From Microbacteriaceae bacterium 3FA27C10 (GTDB lineage: Bacteria > Actinomycetota > Actinomycetes > Actinomycetales > Microbacteriaceae): DNA of 64,000 nt. Below, in pieces: positions 7,613 through 16,024 of the stretch. The stretch lies in assembly GCA_005502775.1 (NCBI GenBank), contig SCNI01000006.1:1-64000 (forward strand), written 5' to 3'. The notes beneath the pieces were generated by a model. The model was not told the origin of the DNA and did not search any database. It saw only the letters and a program-made list of their open reading frames with translations. Made by a program: the position numbers and the translations under genes. Positions within the stretch are counted from its first letter, which is position 1, and every line of letters begins with the position of its first letter.

Positions 7613-10052
7613 CCCGGCCGGTTCCACCCCGGCCTCCGCCGAACCGGTGCACCCGCCGGCGCCGCGCTCCGCGGGCGTGCAGTCCGAGCTCGGCGTGGTG
7701 CGCCTGCTCGCCGCCGTCTCGGGCGGCGTCTCCGCGCTCGTCGTGCTCAGCGCCTTCACGGTGGTGGTGCAGCCGAACGCTCTTCCGCTGCCCGGCTGGT
7801 ACCGCCTCCTGCTCCTGGCGGTGTTCGTCTTCCCGGTCGTCGTGGCCATCGTCTCCCCCGGCTGCGGCCTGCGCGCCCTGCGCCGGCTGAGCCTCGCCGC
7901 GGTCCTGGCGCAACTGGGCGCGCTGGCCGTGCTCCTGCTGCTCGTCGTGGTGCCGCCCGGCCTCGGCGGCATCGCGGTTCCACCCGTCGCACAACTGCCG
8001 TGGATGCTCACCACCTCGGGTGTCGTCGTGGTCGCGGCCGTGGTGGCGTGGGGGGCGCGCGGTGGCTGGATCGTGCTCGGCGTCATCGGGGTCCTGGTGC
8101 AGCTGCTGCGCATCCTCGTGCACGACGACCTGCCGAACGCGATCGTCAACGACGTGCAGACGATGGTGGCGGCGATGGTCGCCTGCCTGCTGAGCACGGC
8201 CCTGGTGGCGGCCGGCGCCGAGCTCGACCGGGCCGTGGCCGCCGCCGGAGCGGCCGCGTCGACGCTGGCCGCGGAGCGCGCCCGGCGGGAGGCCCGGGTG
8301 AAGACCGAGGCGCTCGTGCACGACGAGATCCTCGCCACCCTGCTCTTCGCCTCGCACGACGACGAGGCACTGCGTGGGGCGGTGGCCGTCCAGGCCGCCG
8401 GAGCACGCCAGGAGATCCGTGACCTGGCCGGGGCGCCGGAGCGGAATGCCGACAGGGCCTCTCCCGCACCGCATCCCACCGGTGTCACGGCGCGCTCGGG
8501 CGGACCGTCCGCCACGGGCGCCGCGCTCGGCGTCGCGACTCCCGCGGTGGCCGAACACCCCGTGGCCGGCGGACGGATCCCGGTCGACGCCTACCTGCAC
8601 CAGCTGCGTCAGATCGTGGCCGAGACGGATGCGGGTGCGCGGCTCGTCATCGCCTCGCGCCCCGCCCGCGGTGCCGGCCGCGCCGCCTGGCCCGCCGCCG
8701 GCATCGACGCCGAAGCCGGCCACGCCCTCGCCGGCGCCATGCGGCAGGCGCTCGTGAACGCGCGGCGACATGCCGGTGCGGAGGCCCTCCGCTCGGTCAC
8801 GGTGACCGGCGCCGACGGCGCCCTCCACATCGAGGTGCGCGACACCGGCCGCGGATTCGACCCCGTGGCCGTGGCGCCCGACCGTATGGGGGTCGCCACG
8901 AGCATCCTGGCCCGGGTGAACGGGGTGCCCGGCGGCTCGGCGGGCGTGCGATCGGCGCCCGGGCGCGGAACGGTGGTGACGCTGGAGTGGGCCGAGCCGG
9001 CGGCGGGAGACCCCTTCAAGACTCCGCGGCCGCCGCACACCGAGCTGGCGCTCGGCCCGGTTCTCGAGAACACCCCCGACGGCCGGGCCGGCCGGCCTCT
9101 GCTGCTCGCCATGCGCTGGGCGGTGCTGGCGTTCCTGGTCGCGCAGGCCGTGATGGCGTTCACGGCCTTCGAGCGCTCCTCCGGTTCGTGGACCCCCCTG
9201 GTCGCCTTCCTCGGGCTCGCGTCGGCCACCGTGCTCGTGGGCTGGCGCGATCTGCGCCGCCCGAGCCGCTGGCGCACCGGTGCAGTGGTGGCGCTCGTCG
9301 TGGCGACCCCGGCCGTGATCTTCCTGCCGTCGACCCGGTCGAGCCTCGACTACTGGGACGCCTGGTATCTCTACGGCTGCGCCTTCGTGCTCGCGGCGCT
9401 CGTGCTCCGCGGCCGCCGAGCCGCGGCGATCGTGGGGTTCGTGCTGATGTCGGCCGTCACCCTCGCCGCGGTGCGGGTGTTCGGGTACGGTGCGACGGAG
9501 GTTGCGGCGGCGATCGTGCGGCCGGCGGTCATCATGGGGGTGGGGCTCGCGGCGGATGCCGCCCTCACCCGCCTGCGCCGGCGCACCCGCGCTCAGCGGA
9601 GCGCCGAACTCGCCGCCCGTCACGACGAGGCCTACCAGGCCGCCTCCCGCGCGGAACTCACCGAACGCGCCCGGCACCTAGAGGGCATCGTGGGCCCGAT
9701 GCTCGACCGCCTCGCGAGCGGCGAGCCGCTGACGCCCACCGAGGCCCGCGAGTGCGCGGTGCTCGAAGGGCTCCTGCGCGACCACTACCGCGGTGGCCGC
9801 CTGGCCCGGGAGCCGCTCACCCGGGCCGTGATGGCCGCCCGCCGCCGCGGCGTCGACGTGATGCTGCTCGACGACGGCCCCGCGCTCGACGAGACCGAAC
9901 TCGCCGCGATGGTGGACTGGATGCGCGGCGAGCTCGAGCAGGCGGCCTCGGGCCGGTTCACCGGCCGCATCCTGCCCGAGGGCCGCGAGACCCGGGCGAG
10001 CGTCGTGCTCGGCGACACCTCCCGCTCGTTCGCTACCCCGCTCCCCCGATAG
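7605..10052 (+). CDS. Two-module membrane sensor histidine kinase
   Basis: An 815-residue protein, about twice the usual length for this family. Residues 20-205 hold about six membrane segments. The dimerisation helix has H239 in EALVHDEILATLLF, and the ATPase domain has the N box (QALVNARRHAG, N385) and G box (DTGRGFDP, from D413). A second membrane block occupies about 500-660 and ends in a helical region (ARHLEGIVGPMLDRLASGEP) and a small alpha/beta tail with no recognisable ATP-binding motifs. It reads as an active kinase fused to a degenerate kinase-like sensor. It is translated in overlap with its response regulator. The signal is unknown. The last 20 bases overlap the convergent mntH gene. 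Confidence 0.8.
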   Translation: MPDPAGSTPASAEPVHPPAPRSAGVQSELGVVRLLAAVSGGVSALVVLSAFTVVVQPNALPLPGWYRLLLLAVFVFPVVVAIVSPGCGLRALRRLSLAAVLAQLGALAVLLLLVVVPPGLGGIAVPPVAQLPWMLTTSGVVVVAAVVAWGARGGWIVLGVIGVLVQLLRILVHDDLPNAIVNDVQTMVAAMVACLLSTALVAAGAELDRAVAAAGAAASTLAAERARREARVKTEALVHDEILATLLFASHDDEALRGAVAVQAAGARQEIRDLAGAPERNADRASPAPHPTGVTARSGGPSATGAALGVATPAVAEHPVAGGRIPVDAYLHQLRQIVAETDAGARLVIASRPARGAGRAAWPAAGIDAEAGHALAGAMRQALVNARRHAGAEALRSVTVTGADGALHIEVRDTGRGFDPVAVAPDRMGVATSILARVNGVPGGSAGVRSAPGRGTVVTLEWAEPAAGDPFKTPRPPHTELALGPVLENTPDGRAGRPLLLAMRWAVLAFLVAQAVMAFTAFERSSGSWTPLVAFLGLASATVLVGWRDLRRPSRWRTGAVVALVVATPAVIFLPSTRSSLDYWDAWYLYGCAFVLAALVLRGRRAAAIVGFVLMSAVTLAAVRVFGYGATEVAAAIVRPAVIMGVGLAADAALTRLRRRTRAQRSAELAARHDEAYQAASRAELTERARHLEGIVGPMLDRLASGEPLTPTEARECAVLEGLLRDHYRGGRLAREPLTRAVMAARRRGVDVMLLDDGPALDETELAAMVDWMRGELEQAASGRFTGRILPEGRETRASVVLGDTSRSFATPLPR

Positions 10053-11379
10053 CCAGAACGATCAGCACGCCGTTCAGGGCCACGATCAGGGCCACGACGG
10101 TCCAGGCCAGGATGCGCACGGGCATCCGGTCGGCGTACTCGCCCATCAGCGCGCGGTCGCCCGTGAGCCGGATGAGCGGGATGAGCGCGAACGGGATGCC
10201 CACACTCAGCAGCACCTGGCTGAGCACGAGGGCCCAGGTCGGGTCGATCCCCGCGGCGAGCACGGCGAGGGCCGGGATCAGCGTGACGATGCGCCGGGCC
10301 AGCAGCGGCACCCGGATGCGCAGCAGCCCCTTCATGATGACGGAGCCGGCGTAGGCGCCCACCGAGGTGGAGGCGAGGCCCGAGGCGAGCAGGCCGATGG
10401 CGAAGATCGTGGCGATCACCGGGCCGAGCGCCGATTGGATGGCGGCGTAGGCGCCCGGGATGGTGTCGGTGCCGTCGACTCCGCGCAGGCTCGAGGCGGC
10501 GAGGAGCAGCATGGCGATGTTGACGGCTCCGGCGAGCACGAGCGCCACCACCACGTCGGCGCGGGTGGCGCGGAGCAGGGCGCGCAGGCGGTCGGGCGAG
10601 GCGCCGTGGCTGCGGGTCGGGCCGGCGGCATCCGTCGCCGGTCGCGTGAAGTCGGTCTTCTCGGCGTGGGCGGCGAAGGCGGCGTGGTGCCGGTCGCGGG
10701 CCAGCGCGGAGTGCAGGTAGATGGCGTGCGGCATGACGGTGGCTCCGAGCATGCTCGCGGCGAGCAGCACCGTGGGCGTTCCCTCGAAACGGGGGACGAG
10801 GCCGTCGGCGGCGGCGAGCCAGTCCACCTGCGACACGAACACCCCGGCGAGGAAGCCCACGGCGATCACGGCGAGGAAGGCCATGATCACGAACTCGAAG
10901 CTGCGCTGCCGGCGGGCAGACTGCACGAGCAGGAGCCCCATCGAGACGAGGCCGACGACGAGGCCGCCCAGCACGAGGGGGAGCCCGAAGAGCAGGTTGA
11001 GCGCGATCGCCCCGCCGATGACTTCGGCGATGTCGGTGGCGGCCGCCACGAGCTCGGCCTGCAGCCAGTAGGCGCGGCGGCTCCATGGCCGGGCGCGGGA
11101 GCCGACGTGCTCGGGCAGGGTGCGGCCGGTGACGATGCCGAGCTTCGCCGACTGGTACTGGATGAGCACCGCCATGCCGTTCGCGAGCACGAGCACCCAG
11201 ACGAGCAGGTAGCCGTACTGGGCGCCGGAGGTGAGGTTGGCGGCCACGTTGCCGGGGTCGACGTAGGCGATCGAGGCCACGAAGGCCGGCCCGAACAAGG
11301 CCAGCGACTGCCACCAGCGCGGGCGTGCGGCGGCCAGAGAGGCGGATGCCGCCCGTTCGCCGACCACATTTTTAGGCAC
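10033..11379 (-). CDS. mntH: NRAMP-family manganese/iron transporter MntH
   Basis: A 448-residue proton-coupled divalent metal importer with eleven predicted membrane helices. The metal-binding motifs are present: DPGN at 41-44 in the first helix and MPHAIYLHSAL in the sixth. A cytoplasmic loop (about 240-275) contains His and charged residues. The start is GTG at 11379; it lies inside the palindromic operator at 11368-11389 and has no clear ribosome site, so initiation on a leaderless message is likely. A DtxR/MntR-type regulator gene lies at 11971, so Mn2+-dependent repression is expected. Confidence 0.93.
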   Translation of the reverse strand: MPKNVVGERAASASLAAARPRWWQSLALFGPAFVASIAYVDPGNVAANLTSGAQYGYLLVWVLVLANGMAVLIQYQSAKLGIVTGRTLPEHVGSRARPWSRRAYWLQAELVAAATDIAEVIGGAIALNLLFGLPLVLGGLVVGLVSMGLLLVQSARRQRSFEFVIMAFLAVIAVGFLAGVFVSQVDWLAAADGLVPRFEGTPTVLLAASMLGATVMPHAIYLHSALARDRHHAAFAAHAEKTDFTRPATDAAGPTRSHGASPDRLRALLRATRADVVVALVLAGAVNIAMLLLAASSLRGVDGTDTIPGAYAAIQSALGPVIATIFAIGLLASGLASTSVGAYAGSVIMKGLLRIRVPLLARRIVTLIPALAVLAAGIDPTWALVLSQVLLSVGIPFALIPLIRLTGDRALMGEYADRMPVRILAWTVVALIVALNGVLIVLAIGGAG

Positions 11380-11389
11380 GCCTAAAAAT
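11368..11389. promoter_or_regulatory. MntR/DtxR-type operator over the mntH start codon
   Basis: TTTTTAGGC-AC-GCCTAAAAA (11369-11388) is a perfect palindrome with 9-base arms, extended to 10-base arms by one further pair. The half-site TTAGGC resembles DtxR/MntR boxes. It covers the GTG start of mntH (11377-11379), so a bound repressor would sit on the transcription start or the first codons. Assignment to the regulator encoded at 11971-12651 is inferred from family and proximity. Confidence 0.8.
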
Positions 11390-11416
11390 TAGCACGCCAC
11401 TGCCGCAGCGGAAGGC

Positions 11417-11438
11417 CCTCTGTTGCACATAACAGAGG
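11417..11438. promoter_or_regulatory. CCTCTGTT inverted repeat between mntH and the PPOX gene
   Basis: CCTCTGTT-GCACAT-AACAGAGG is a perfect 8-base inverted repeat in the 165-base space between divergent genes. It could be a second operator for mntH or a transcript hairpin. No regulator can be assigned. Confidence 0.45.
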
Positions 11439-11544
11439 AAATTCGGGGGGGGCTCGTCGACGTATTGCACTCGAACCCCTCGATTCTCCGCCGTTGCGCA
11501 GGTAACGGCCCACGATCGCGAGTCGCGAGTCGTAGGGTGGCGGC

Positions 11545-11958
11545 ATGACGCATCCGCTCGCACCGAGCATCCTCTCGCCGGCCGGCCTCGAGTTCATGAC
11601 CGACAGACACCTCGCCACCCTCTCGACTCTCACCGTCGAGGGAGCGCCACACGTCGTGCCCGTGGGGTTCACGGTGGAGGTGGGCGCAGGCTCGCTCGTC
11701 GTGCGCATCATCACGAACGGCCCCAGCCAGAAGGTGCTCAACGTACGCCGCGACGGCCGCGTGAGCGTGTGCCAGTTCGAGGGCGCACGCTGGCTCACGC
11801 TGAGCGGCACGGCGCACATCGAGGAGGAGCCGCCTCTCGTGGCGGATGCCGTGGCCCGCTACGCCGAGCGCTACCGGCCGCCGCGCGAGAACCCGCTGCG
11901 CGTGGCGATCGTGTTCGAGGTCGAGCACGCCATGGGCTCGGCGGGGCTGCTCGCGTAG
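11545..11958 (+). CDS. PPOX-class F420-dependent oxidoreductase-like protein
   Basis: A 137-residue split-barrel flavin/deazaflavin-binding protein. It has the family features: an early helix with FMTDRHLATLSTLT, the strand GAPHVVPVGFTV, then KVLNVRRDGRVSVCQFEG and WLTLSGTAHIEEEPPLV. Actinobacterial members of this size commonly use coenzyme F420, but the sequence does not tell F420 from FMN. The ATG is preceded by AGGGTGGCGG. It lies 12 bases upstream of the metal-dependent regulator and probably shares its transcript; a link to manganese is not obvious. Confidence 0.85.
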   Translation: MTHPLAPSILSPAGLEFMTDRHLATLSTLTVEGAPHVVPVGFTVEVGAGSLVVRIITNGPSQKVLNVRRDGRVSVCQFEGARWLTLSGTAHIEEEPPLVADAVARYAERYRPPRENPLRVAIVFEVEHAMGSAGLLA

Positions 11959-11970
11959 GCTTGACCCACC

Positions 11971-12651
11971 ATGTCTCCCACCGCAACCGCCGCCGAGAAC
12001 CGGGCTGCCGGGCAGGAGACGGCCACCGAGAACTACCTCAAGGCCATCTACGCGCACACCGAGTGGCAGCCCGACCCGATCTCGCCCTCGGTGCTCGCCG
12101 GCCGGCTCGGCGTGGCCCCGTCGTCGGTCACCGAGATGGTCAAGAAGCTCGCGGCCGCCGGGCTCCTCAGCCACGTGCCCTACGGCCCGCTCACCCTCAC
12201 CGCCGAGGGCCGGATGCGCGCCATCGGCGTGGTGCGCCGCCACCGGCTGATCGAGACCTGGCTCGTGCGCGAGATGGGCTACGAGTGGGACGAGGTGCAC
12301 GACGAGGCCGAGGTGCTCGAGCACTCGATCAGCGACCGTTTGCTCGACGCGATCGACGCACGGCTGGGGCGGCCCGCGCAAGACCCCCACGGCGACCCGA
12401 TCCCTTCGGCCGCCGGCGAGGTGCCCGCCTTCGCCGTGGTGCTGCTGGCCGAGGCGCCGGCCGGCCACGAGGGGCGGGTGGTGCGCATCAGCGACCGCGA
12501 GCCCTCGCTGCTGCGCACGCTCGGCGAGCAGGGAATCGGGCCGGGAACCCTGCTGCGCGTCGAGCGCACCGCCTCCGACGTGGTGGTCGTGCTGGATGCG
12601 GGCACGCCCGTCGGCATTTCGGCGCCGGACGCGATCTGGCTGACGCGCTGA
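11971..12651 (+). CDS. mntR: DtxR/MntR-family metal-dependent repressor
   Basis: A 226-residue regulator with an N-terminal winged HTH (TATENYLKAIYAHTEW, then VLAGRLGVAPSSVTEMVKKL, about 16-58), a metal-binding dimerisation domain carrying Glu/His ligands (VRRHRLIETWL and DEVHDEAEVLEHSIS, about 88-115) and a C-terminal FeoA/SH3-like domain from about 146. These proteins bind DNA when loaded with Mn2+ or Fe2+. The closeness of mntH and the palindrome at its start argue for MntR rather than an iron regulator, but the metal is inferred. Confidence 0.85.
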   Translation: MSPTATAAENRAAGQETATENYLKAIYAHTEWQPDPISPSVLAGRLGVAPSSVTEMVKKLAAAGLLSHVPYGPLTLTAEGRMRAIGVVRRHRLIETWLVREMGYEWDEVHDEAEVLEHSISDRLLDAIDARLGRPAQDPHGDPIPSAAGEVPAFAVVLLAEAPAGHEGRVVRISDREPSLLRTLGEQGIGPGTLLRVERTASDVVVVLDAGTPVGISAPDAIWLTR

Positions 12652-12728
12652 GTCGCTGGGTCTTGAATCACTGAGTCCCTGACCCGCCGCGACCGCGCGA
12701 CGTCGGGGCCTTGCGCCCTCGGCGCTCG

Positions 12729-13508
12729 TCAGCGGGTCGCCTGCTGGAGCACGAGGCTGCCGCCGTTCCAGGTGGCGTTGCCGACGCCGAGCGACGTCGT
12801 CACCCCTCGCAGGGTGATCGAGCCCGCATCGCGGAAGGTCTGGGTGGGCATGCAGGCGTAGGCCGCGGCCGACACCGTCTGATTGGTCATGAGCAGGCAC
12901 ACGTCGCCGCCGGTGGTGCGCGCCACCCAGAAGTCGAGCCCGGTCTCGGGACGCGCCACGTGCCGGCTGGTCTCGGGGACGACCGCGTTGCCGCCGCGCG
13001 TGAAGAGTTCGAGTCCGTGCGCGCTGAGCACGTCGGACTCGCCCTGCTCCCCGACGAACCAGGTGTCGGGCTCCGTCTGCCCACCGAGGGGACTCGTCAG
13101 TTCCATGCGCCATTGCGGCAGGTGAGCGCCGGGGTCGGGCGTCGCTCCGGCGCCGGCGGCGACCGGGGTCGAGACCACGGCGGGTGCGCCGGATGCATCG
13201 GTGCCGCCTCCGCCGAGCGCCGCGGTTCCGGCGCCGCCACCCAGCCAACCCGACGCGAACCCCGCGATCAGCACGACGGCTGCCGCACCGGCGAGGGAGG
13301 CGCCGGCGATCGTGACCCGGCGGCGGCGCGTGGGCACCGCGGGCTCGGCGGTGCCGGCGGTGCCGGCCGAGTCCTCGACGGCACCCTCGGGCACCACGTG
13401 CATCTGCTCGAAGCCCGCGGGGGCACTGCCGACGGTGCGGACAGATCCGGCACCCCACCCAGCAGCGGCCCCCGATCCTGCGGAAAATCCGGGCCCGGCC
13501 GCCATCAC
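12729..13508 (-). CDS. Hypothetical single-pass membrane protein (3' part of a frameshifted gene?)
   Basis: The open frame gives 259 residues: a cytoplasmic Ala/Gly-rich N-terminus, a basic RRRR stretch, one membrane helix (about 68-90) and a 165-residue exported domain rich in Ser/Thr/Gly with two Cys (VCLLM and YACMPT). I do not recognise the family. The nominal GTG/ATG start has no ribosome site, and the same frame continues upstream with good codon usage (IGEYRLETDNRARATRAL) to about 13680, where it meets another coding frame. The true gene probably started at 13920 and carries a +1 shift, perhaps in the five-base homopolymer at 13680-13684. Confidence 0.6.
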   Translation of the reverse strand: MMAAGPGFSAGSGAAAGWGAGSVRTVGSAPAGFEQMHVVPEGAVEDSAGTAGTAEPAVPTRRRRVTIAGASLAGAAAVVLIAGFASGWLGGGAGTAALGGGGTDASGAPAVVSTPVAAGAGATPDPGAHLPQWRMELTSPLGGQTEPDTWFVGEQGESDVLSAHGLELFTRGGNAVVPETSRHVARPETGLDFWVARTTGGDVCLLMTNQTVSAAAYACMPTQTFRDAGSITLRGVTTSLGVGNATWNGGSLVLQQATR

Positions 13509-13920
13509 CGGCCCAGCAGGGCCCGCAGATCGCGAGGCAGCCGCTGATCCTGCGCCTTCCGACTCCGCGAGCCGACGGTCGAGCGCAGCGAGTCCACCCG
13601 CGAGAGCCCGCGTGGCACGCGCCCGGTTGTCGGTCTCGAGGCGGTACTCCCCGATCGCGATCGGCGGCGCTCTCGTCGGCCCCCGCGCCCGGCCGGGCGA
13701 AGGCCGCGGCCTCGAGGGCGGCCCAGCGCCGCCGCTCCGCGCGGGCGAGCGCCGGATCGTCGGCGCGGGCCACGGCGGCCTGCAGTGTGGCGAGCGGACT
13801 CCCGGCTCCCCCGCCAGCTCGGAAGCCCTCGTCGAAGACCGCCCGCGCCTCCGGCTCCTGCGTCACGGCGGCGAGGGCGCGACGCATCCGCCCCTCGTCG
13901 TCGATGCGCGCAGCGCCCAT
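13509..13920 (-). pseudogene. 5' part of the frameshifted hypothetical gene
   Basis: From the ATG at 13920 a frame encodes about 80 residues of helical, Ala/Glu/Arg-rich sequence (RRALAAVTQEPEARAVFDEG onward, to AALEAAAFARPGAG). After the GGGGG run (minus strand of 13680-13684) its codon quality collapses while the frame of the downstream 12729-13508 ORF becomes good. Removing one G joins the two into one protein of about 395 residues. Either the gene is broken in this strain or the sequence has an indel here. Confidence 0.5.
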
Positions 13921-13973
13921 GTCTCGACCCTAATCCGCGCGGGCACCGCCGACCAGAGCGCCGTCGCGCAAGC

Positions 13974-15116
13974 TCAGCGCAGCGCCGAGACCTCCGCCAC
14001 CGCCACCGCGAGGGCGGTCGCCGCCGTGCGCAGCTCCTCGGCGGTCGTCTCGGCGGTGAAGGTGAAGCGCACCGCGGTCTGCGCCACCTCGCGAGCGATG
14101 CCGCAGGCGAGCAGCACCGGCGAGGGCTCGTCGCTGCCCGCCGCACAGGCCGAGCCGCTCGACACCACCACGCCGCGCTCCTCGAGCTGCAGCAGCACGG
14201 CCTCGCCGCTGGTTCCCGGAAAGCAGAACGACGCCACCGAGGGCAGCCGGTGCTGCGCGTTCCCGGTGAGCCGCGCATCCGGAACCCCGGCGAGCACCGC
14301 CCGGATGAACTCGTCACGCAGCCCGCTCGTACGCTCCGCGGCCTCGACGCGCATCCGTTCGGAGGCGGTCACGGCGGCCGCGAGCCCCACGGCGAAGGCC
14401 ACGTTCTCGGTGCCCGAGCGGTTGCCGCGCTCCTGCCCGCCGCCGTGCACGAGCGGTTCGAGGCGCTGGCGGCCCCGAACGAACAGCGCGCCGATGCCCT
14501 TCGGGGCGCCGAGCTTGTGGCCCGAGAAGCTGAGGGCGTCGACGCCGAGCGCATCGACTCGCGTGTCGAGCCAACCCGCGGCCTGCACTGCATCGGTGTG
14601 GAAGGGGATGTCGCCGGCCGCGTGCGCTGCGGCGGCGAGCTCGGCCACGGGCTGCACCGTGCCGATCTCGTTGTTGGCGAACATCACCGTGGCGAGGGTG
14701 GTGTCGGGGCGCAGTGCTGCGGCGAAGGCATCCGGATGCACGAGGCCCGTCTCGTCGACCGGCACCTCGGTGACCTCGAAGCCGTGCTGCCGCCGCAGGT
14801 AGTCAGCAGACTCGACGACGGCCGGATGCTCGATCGCGCTGAGCACGAGGCGGCGCCCCCGGGGGTTGCCGAGCGCGATGCCCTTGAGCGCGAGGTTGTC
14901 GGCCTCGGTGCCGCCCGAGGTGAACACGAGCTCGGCCGGCCGGCAGCCGAGCCATTCGGCCACCGTGCGCCGGGCCTCGGCGAGCGCCCGCGCCGCCGAT
15001 TCACCCACGCCGTGGTGGCTCGAGGGGTTGCCGAAGTCGCCGGTGAGGTACGGCCACATCGCCTCGAGCACCTCCCGCTTCACGGGGGTGGTGGCGGCCG
15101 CGTCGAGGTAGATCAC
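13974..15116 (-). CDS. nadS: Cysteine desulfurase of the NAD operon (NadS)
   Basis: A 380-residue class V PLP enzyme of the NifS/IscS type that takes sulfur from cysteine for Fe-S cluster assembly. Visible features are the N-terminal IYLDAAATTP, the PLP lysine in SFSGHKLGAPKG (about 195-206) and the catalytic loop SSGSACAAGSDEPSP (about 323-337). It is the last gene of nrtR-nadA-nadB-nadC-nadS and overlaps nadC by 4 bases. In Corynebacterium glutamicum the equivalent nadS is needed for activity of the [4Fe-4S] enzyme NadA, so this copy is probably dedicated to NadA maturation. Start GTG at 15116. Confidence 0.9.
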   Translation of the reverse strand: MIYLDAAATTPVKREVLEAMWPYLTGDFGNPSSHHGVGESAARALAEARRTVAEWLGCRPAELVFTSGGTEADNLALKGIALGNPRGRRLVLSAIEHPAVVESADYLRRQHGFEVTEVPVDETGLVHPDAFAAALRPDTTLATVMFANNEIGTVQPVAELAAAAHAAGDIPFHTDAVQAAGWLDTRVDALGVDALSFSGHKLGAPKGIGALFVRGRQRLEPLVHGGGQERGNRSGTENVAFAVGLAAAVTASERMRVEAAERTSGLRDEFIRAVLAGVPDARLTGNAQHRLPSVASFCFPGTSGEAVLLQLEERGVVVSSGSACAAGSDEPSPVLLACGIAREVAQTAVRFTFTAETTAEELRTAATALAVAVAEVSALR

Positions 15117-16024
15117 GAGGTGGCGGCGGGGGCGGATGCGACCCCGGCCGCCGCGGGCGAGCCACTCGCGCCGGCGAACGTCACGTCGAGCCCGAGGTCG
15201 AGCGCTCGCACGCTGTGAGTGAGAGCCCCCACCGAGATCACGTCGACCCCGGTCTCGGCGATCGCCCGCACGGTGTCGAGGTTCACGCCGCCGCTGGCCT
15301 CGACGAGTGCCCGCCCGGCCACCTGGGCCACGCCGGTGCGGAGCTCGTCGAGGCTGAAGTTGTCGAGCATGATCGTGTCGATCCCGCCGGCGAGCACCGC
15401 TTCGATCTGGTCGAGCCGGTCGACCTCCACCTCCAGGTGGGTGGTGTGCGAGAGCTGCGCGCGCACGGCCTTGAGCGCCGCGGTGACGTCGCCGTCGTGC
15501 TGCGCCGCGAGCACCGCGAGGTGATTGTCCTTCGCCATCACGGCGTCGGAGAGCGAGAAGCGGTGGTTGTGCCCGCCGCCGTCGCGAACCGCCTGCCGCT
15601 CGAGGGCGCGGAGCCCCGGCGTCGTCTTGCGGGTGTCGACGATGCGCGCATCCGTGTGGGCGACGAGGGCGACATAGCGCGCGGTGAGGGTGGCGATGCC
15701 GCTCATGCGCTGCAGCAGGTTGAGCGCTACGCGCTCGGCCCGCAGCACGCCTCGCGCCGGACCGCTCACCGTGGCGAGCACGGCGCCCGCCGCGAACGAT
15801 TCGCCGTCGGCCACGTGCATCGTGGTGCGGATGCCGGGGTCGACGAGCCGCATCGTCGCGAGCAGCACGGCCGTGCCGCTGAACACGCCGGGCTCGCGCG
15901 CATCGAGCGTGGCCTCGACCTGCGCCTCGGCCGGAATGAGGAGCTCGGAGGTGATGTCGCCCCAGGGCGCGTCCTCGGCGAGGGCGCGCGACACGACGTC
16001 GTCGATGATCTGCGGGGTGAGCAT
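15113..16024 (-). CDS. nadC: Nicotinate-nucleotide pyrophosphorylase (carboxylating)
   Basis: A 303-residue quinolinate phosphoribosyltransferase, which joins quinolinate and PRPP, releasing CO2, to give nicotinate mononucleotide. Characteristic stretches are PWGDITSELLIP near the N-terminus, ERVALNLLQRMSGIAT, the VDTRKTTPGLRALERQAV substrate loop, GGGHNHR, LEVEVDRLDQ and a late MLDNFSLDEL. The start ATG overlaps the nadB stop by one base (TGATG), implying translational coupling. It overlaps nadS by 4 bases. Confidence 0.95.
   Translation of the reverse strand: MLTPQIIDDVVSRALAEDAPWGDITSELLIPAEAQVEATLDAREPGVFSGTAVLLATMRLVDPGIRTTMHVADGESFAAGAVLATVSGPARGVLRAERVALNLLQRMSGIATLTARYVALVAHTDARIVDTRKTTPGLRALERQAVRDGGGHNHRFSLSDAVMAKDNHLAVLAAQHDGDVTAALKAVRAQLSHTTHLEVEVDRLDQIEAVLAGGIDTIMLDNFSLDELRTGVAQVAGRALVEASGGVNLDTVRAIAETGVDVISVGALTHSVRALDLGLDVTFAGASGSPAAAGVASAPAATS

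Noticed and set aside
11389-13920. 843-codon open frame on the minus strand
   Set aside because: Only the first 80 codons look coding; the remainder is antisense to mntR and the PPOX gene, with poor codon usage.
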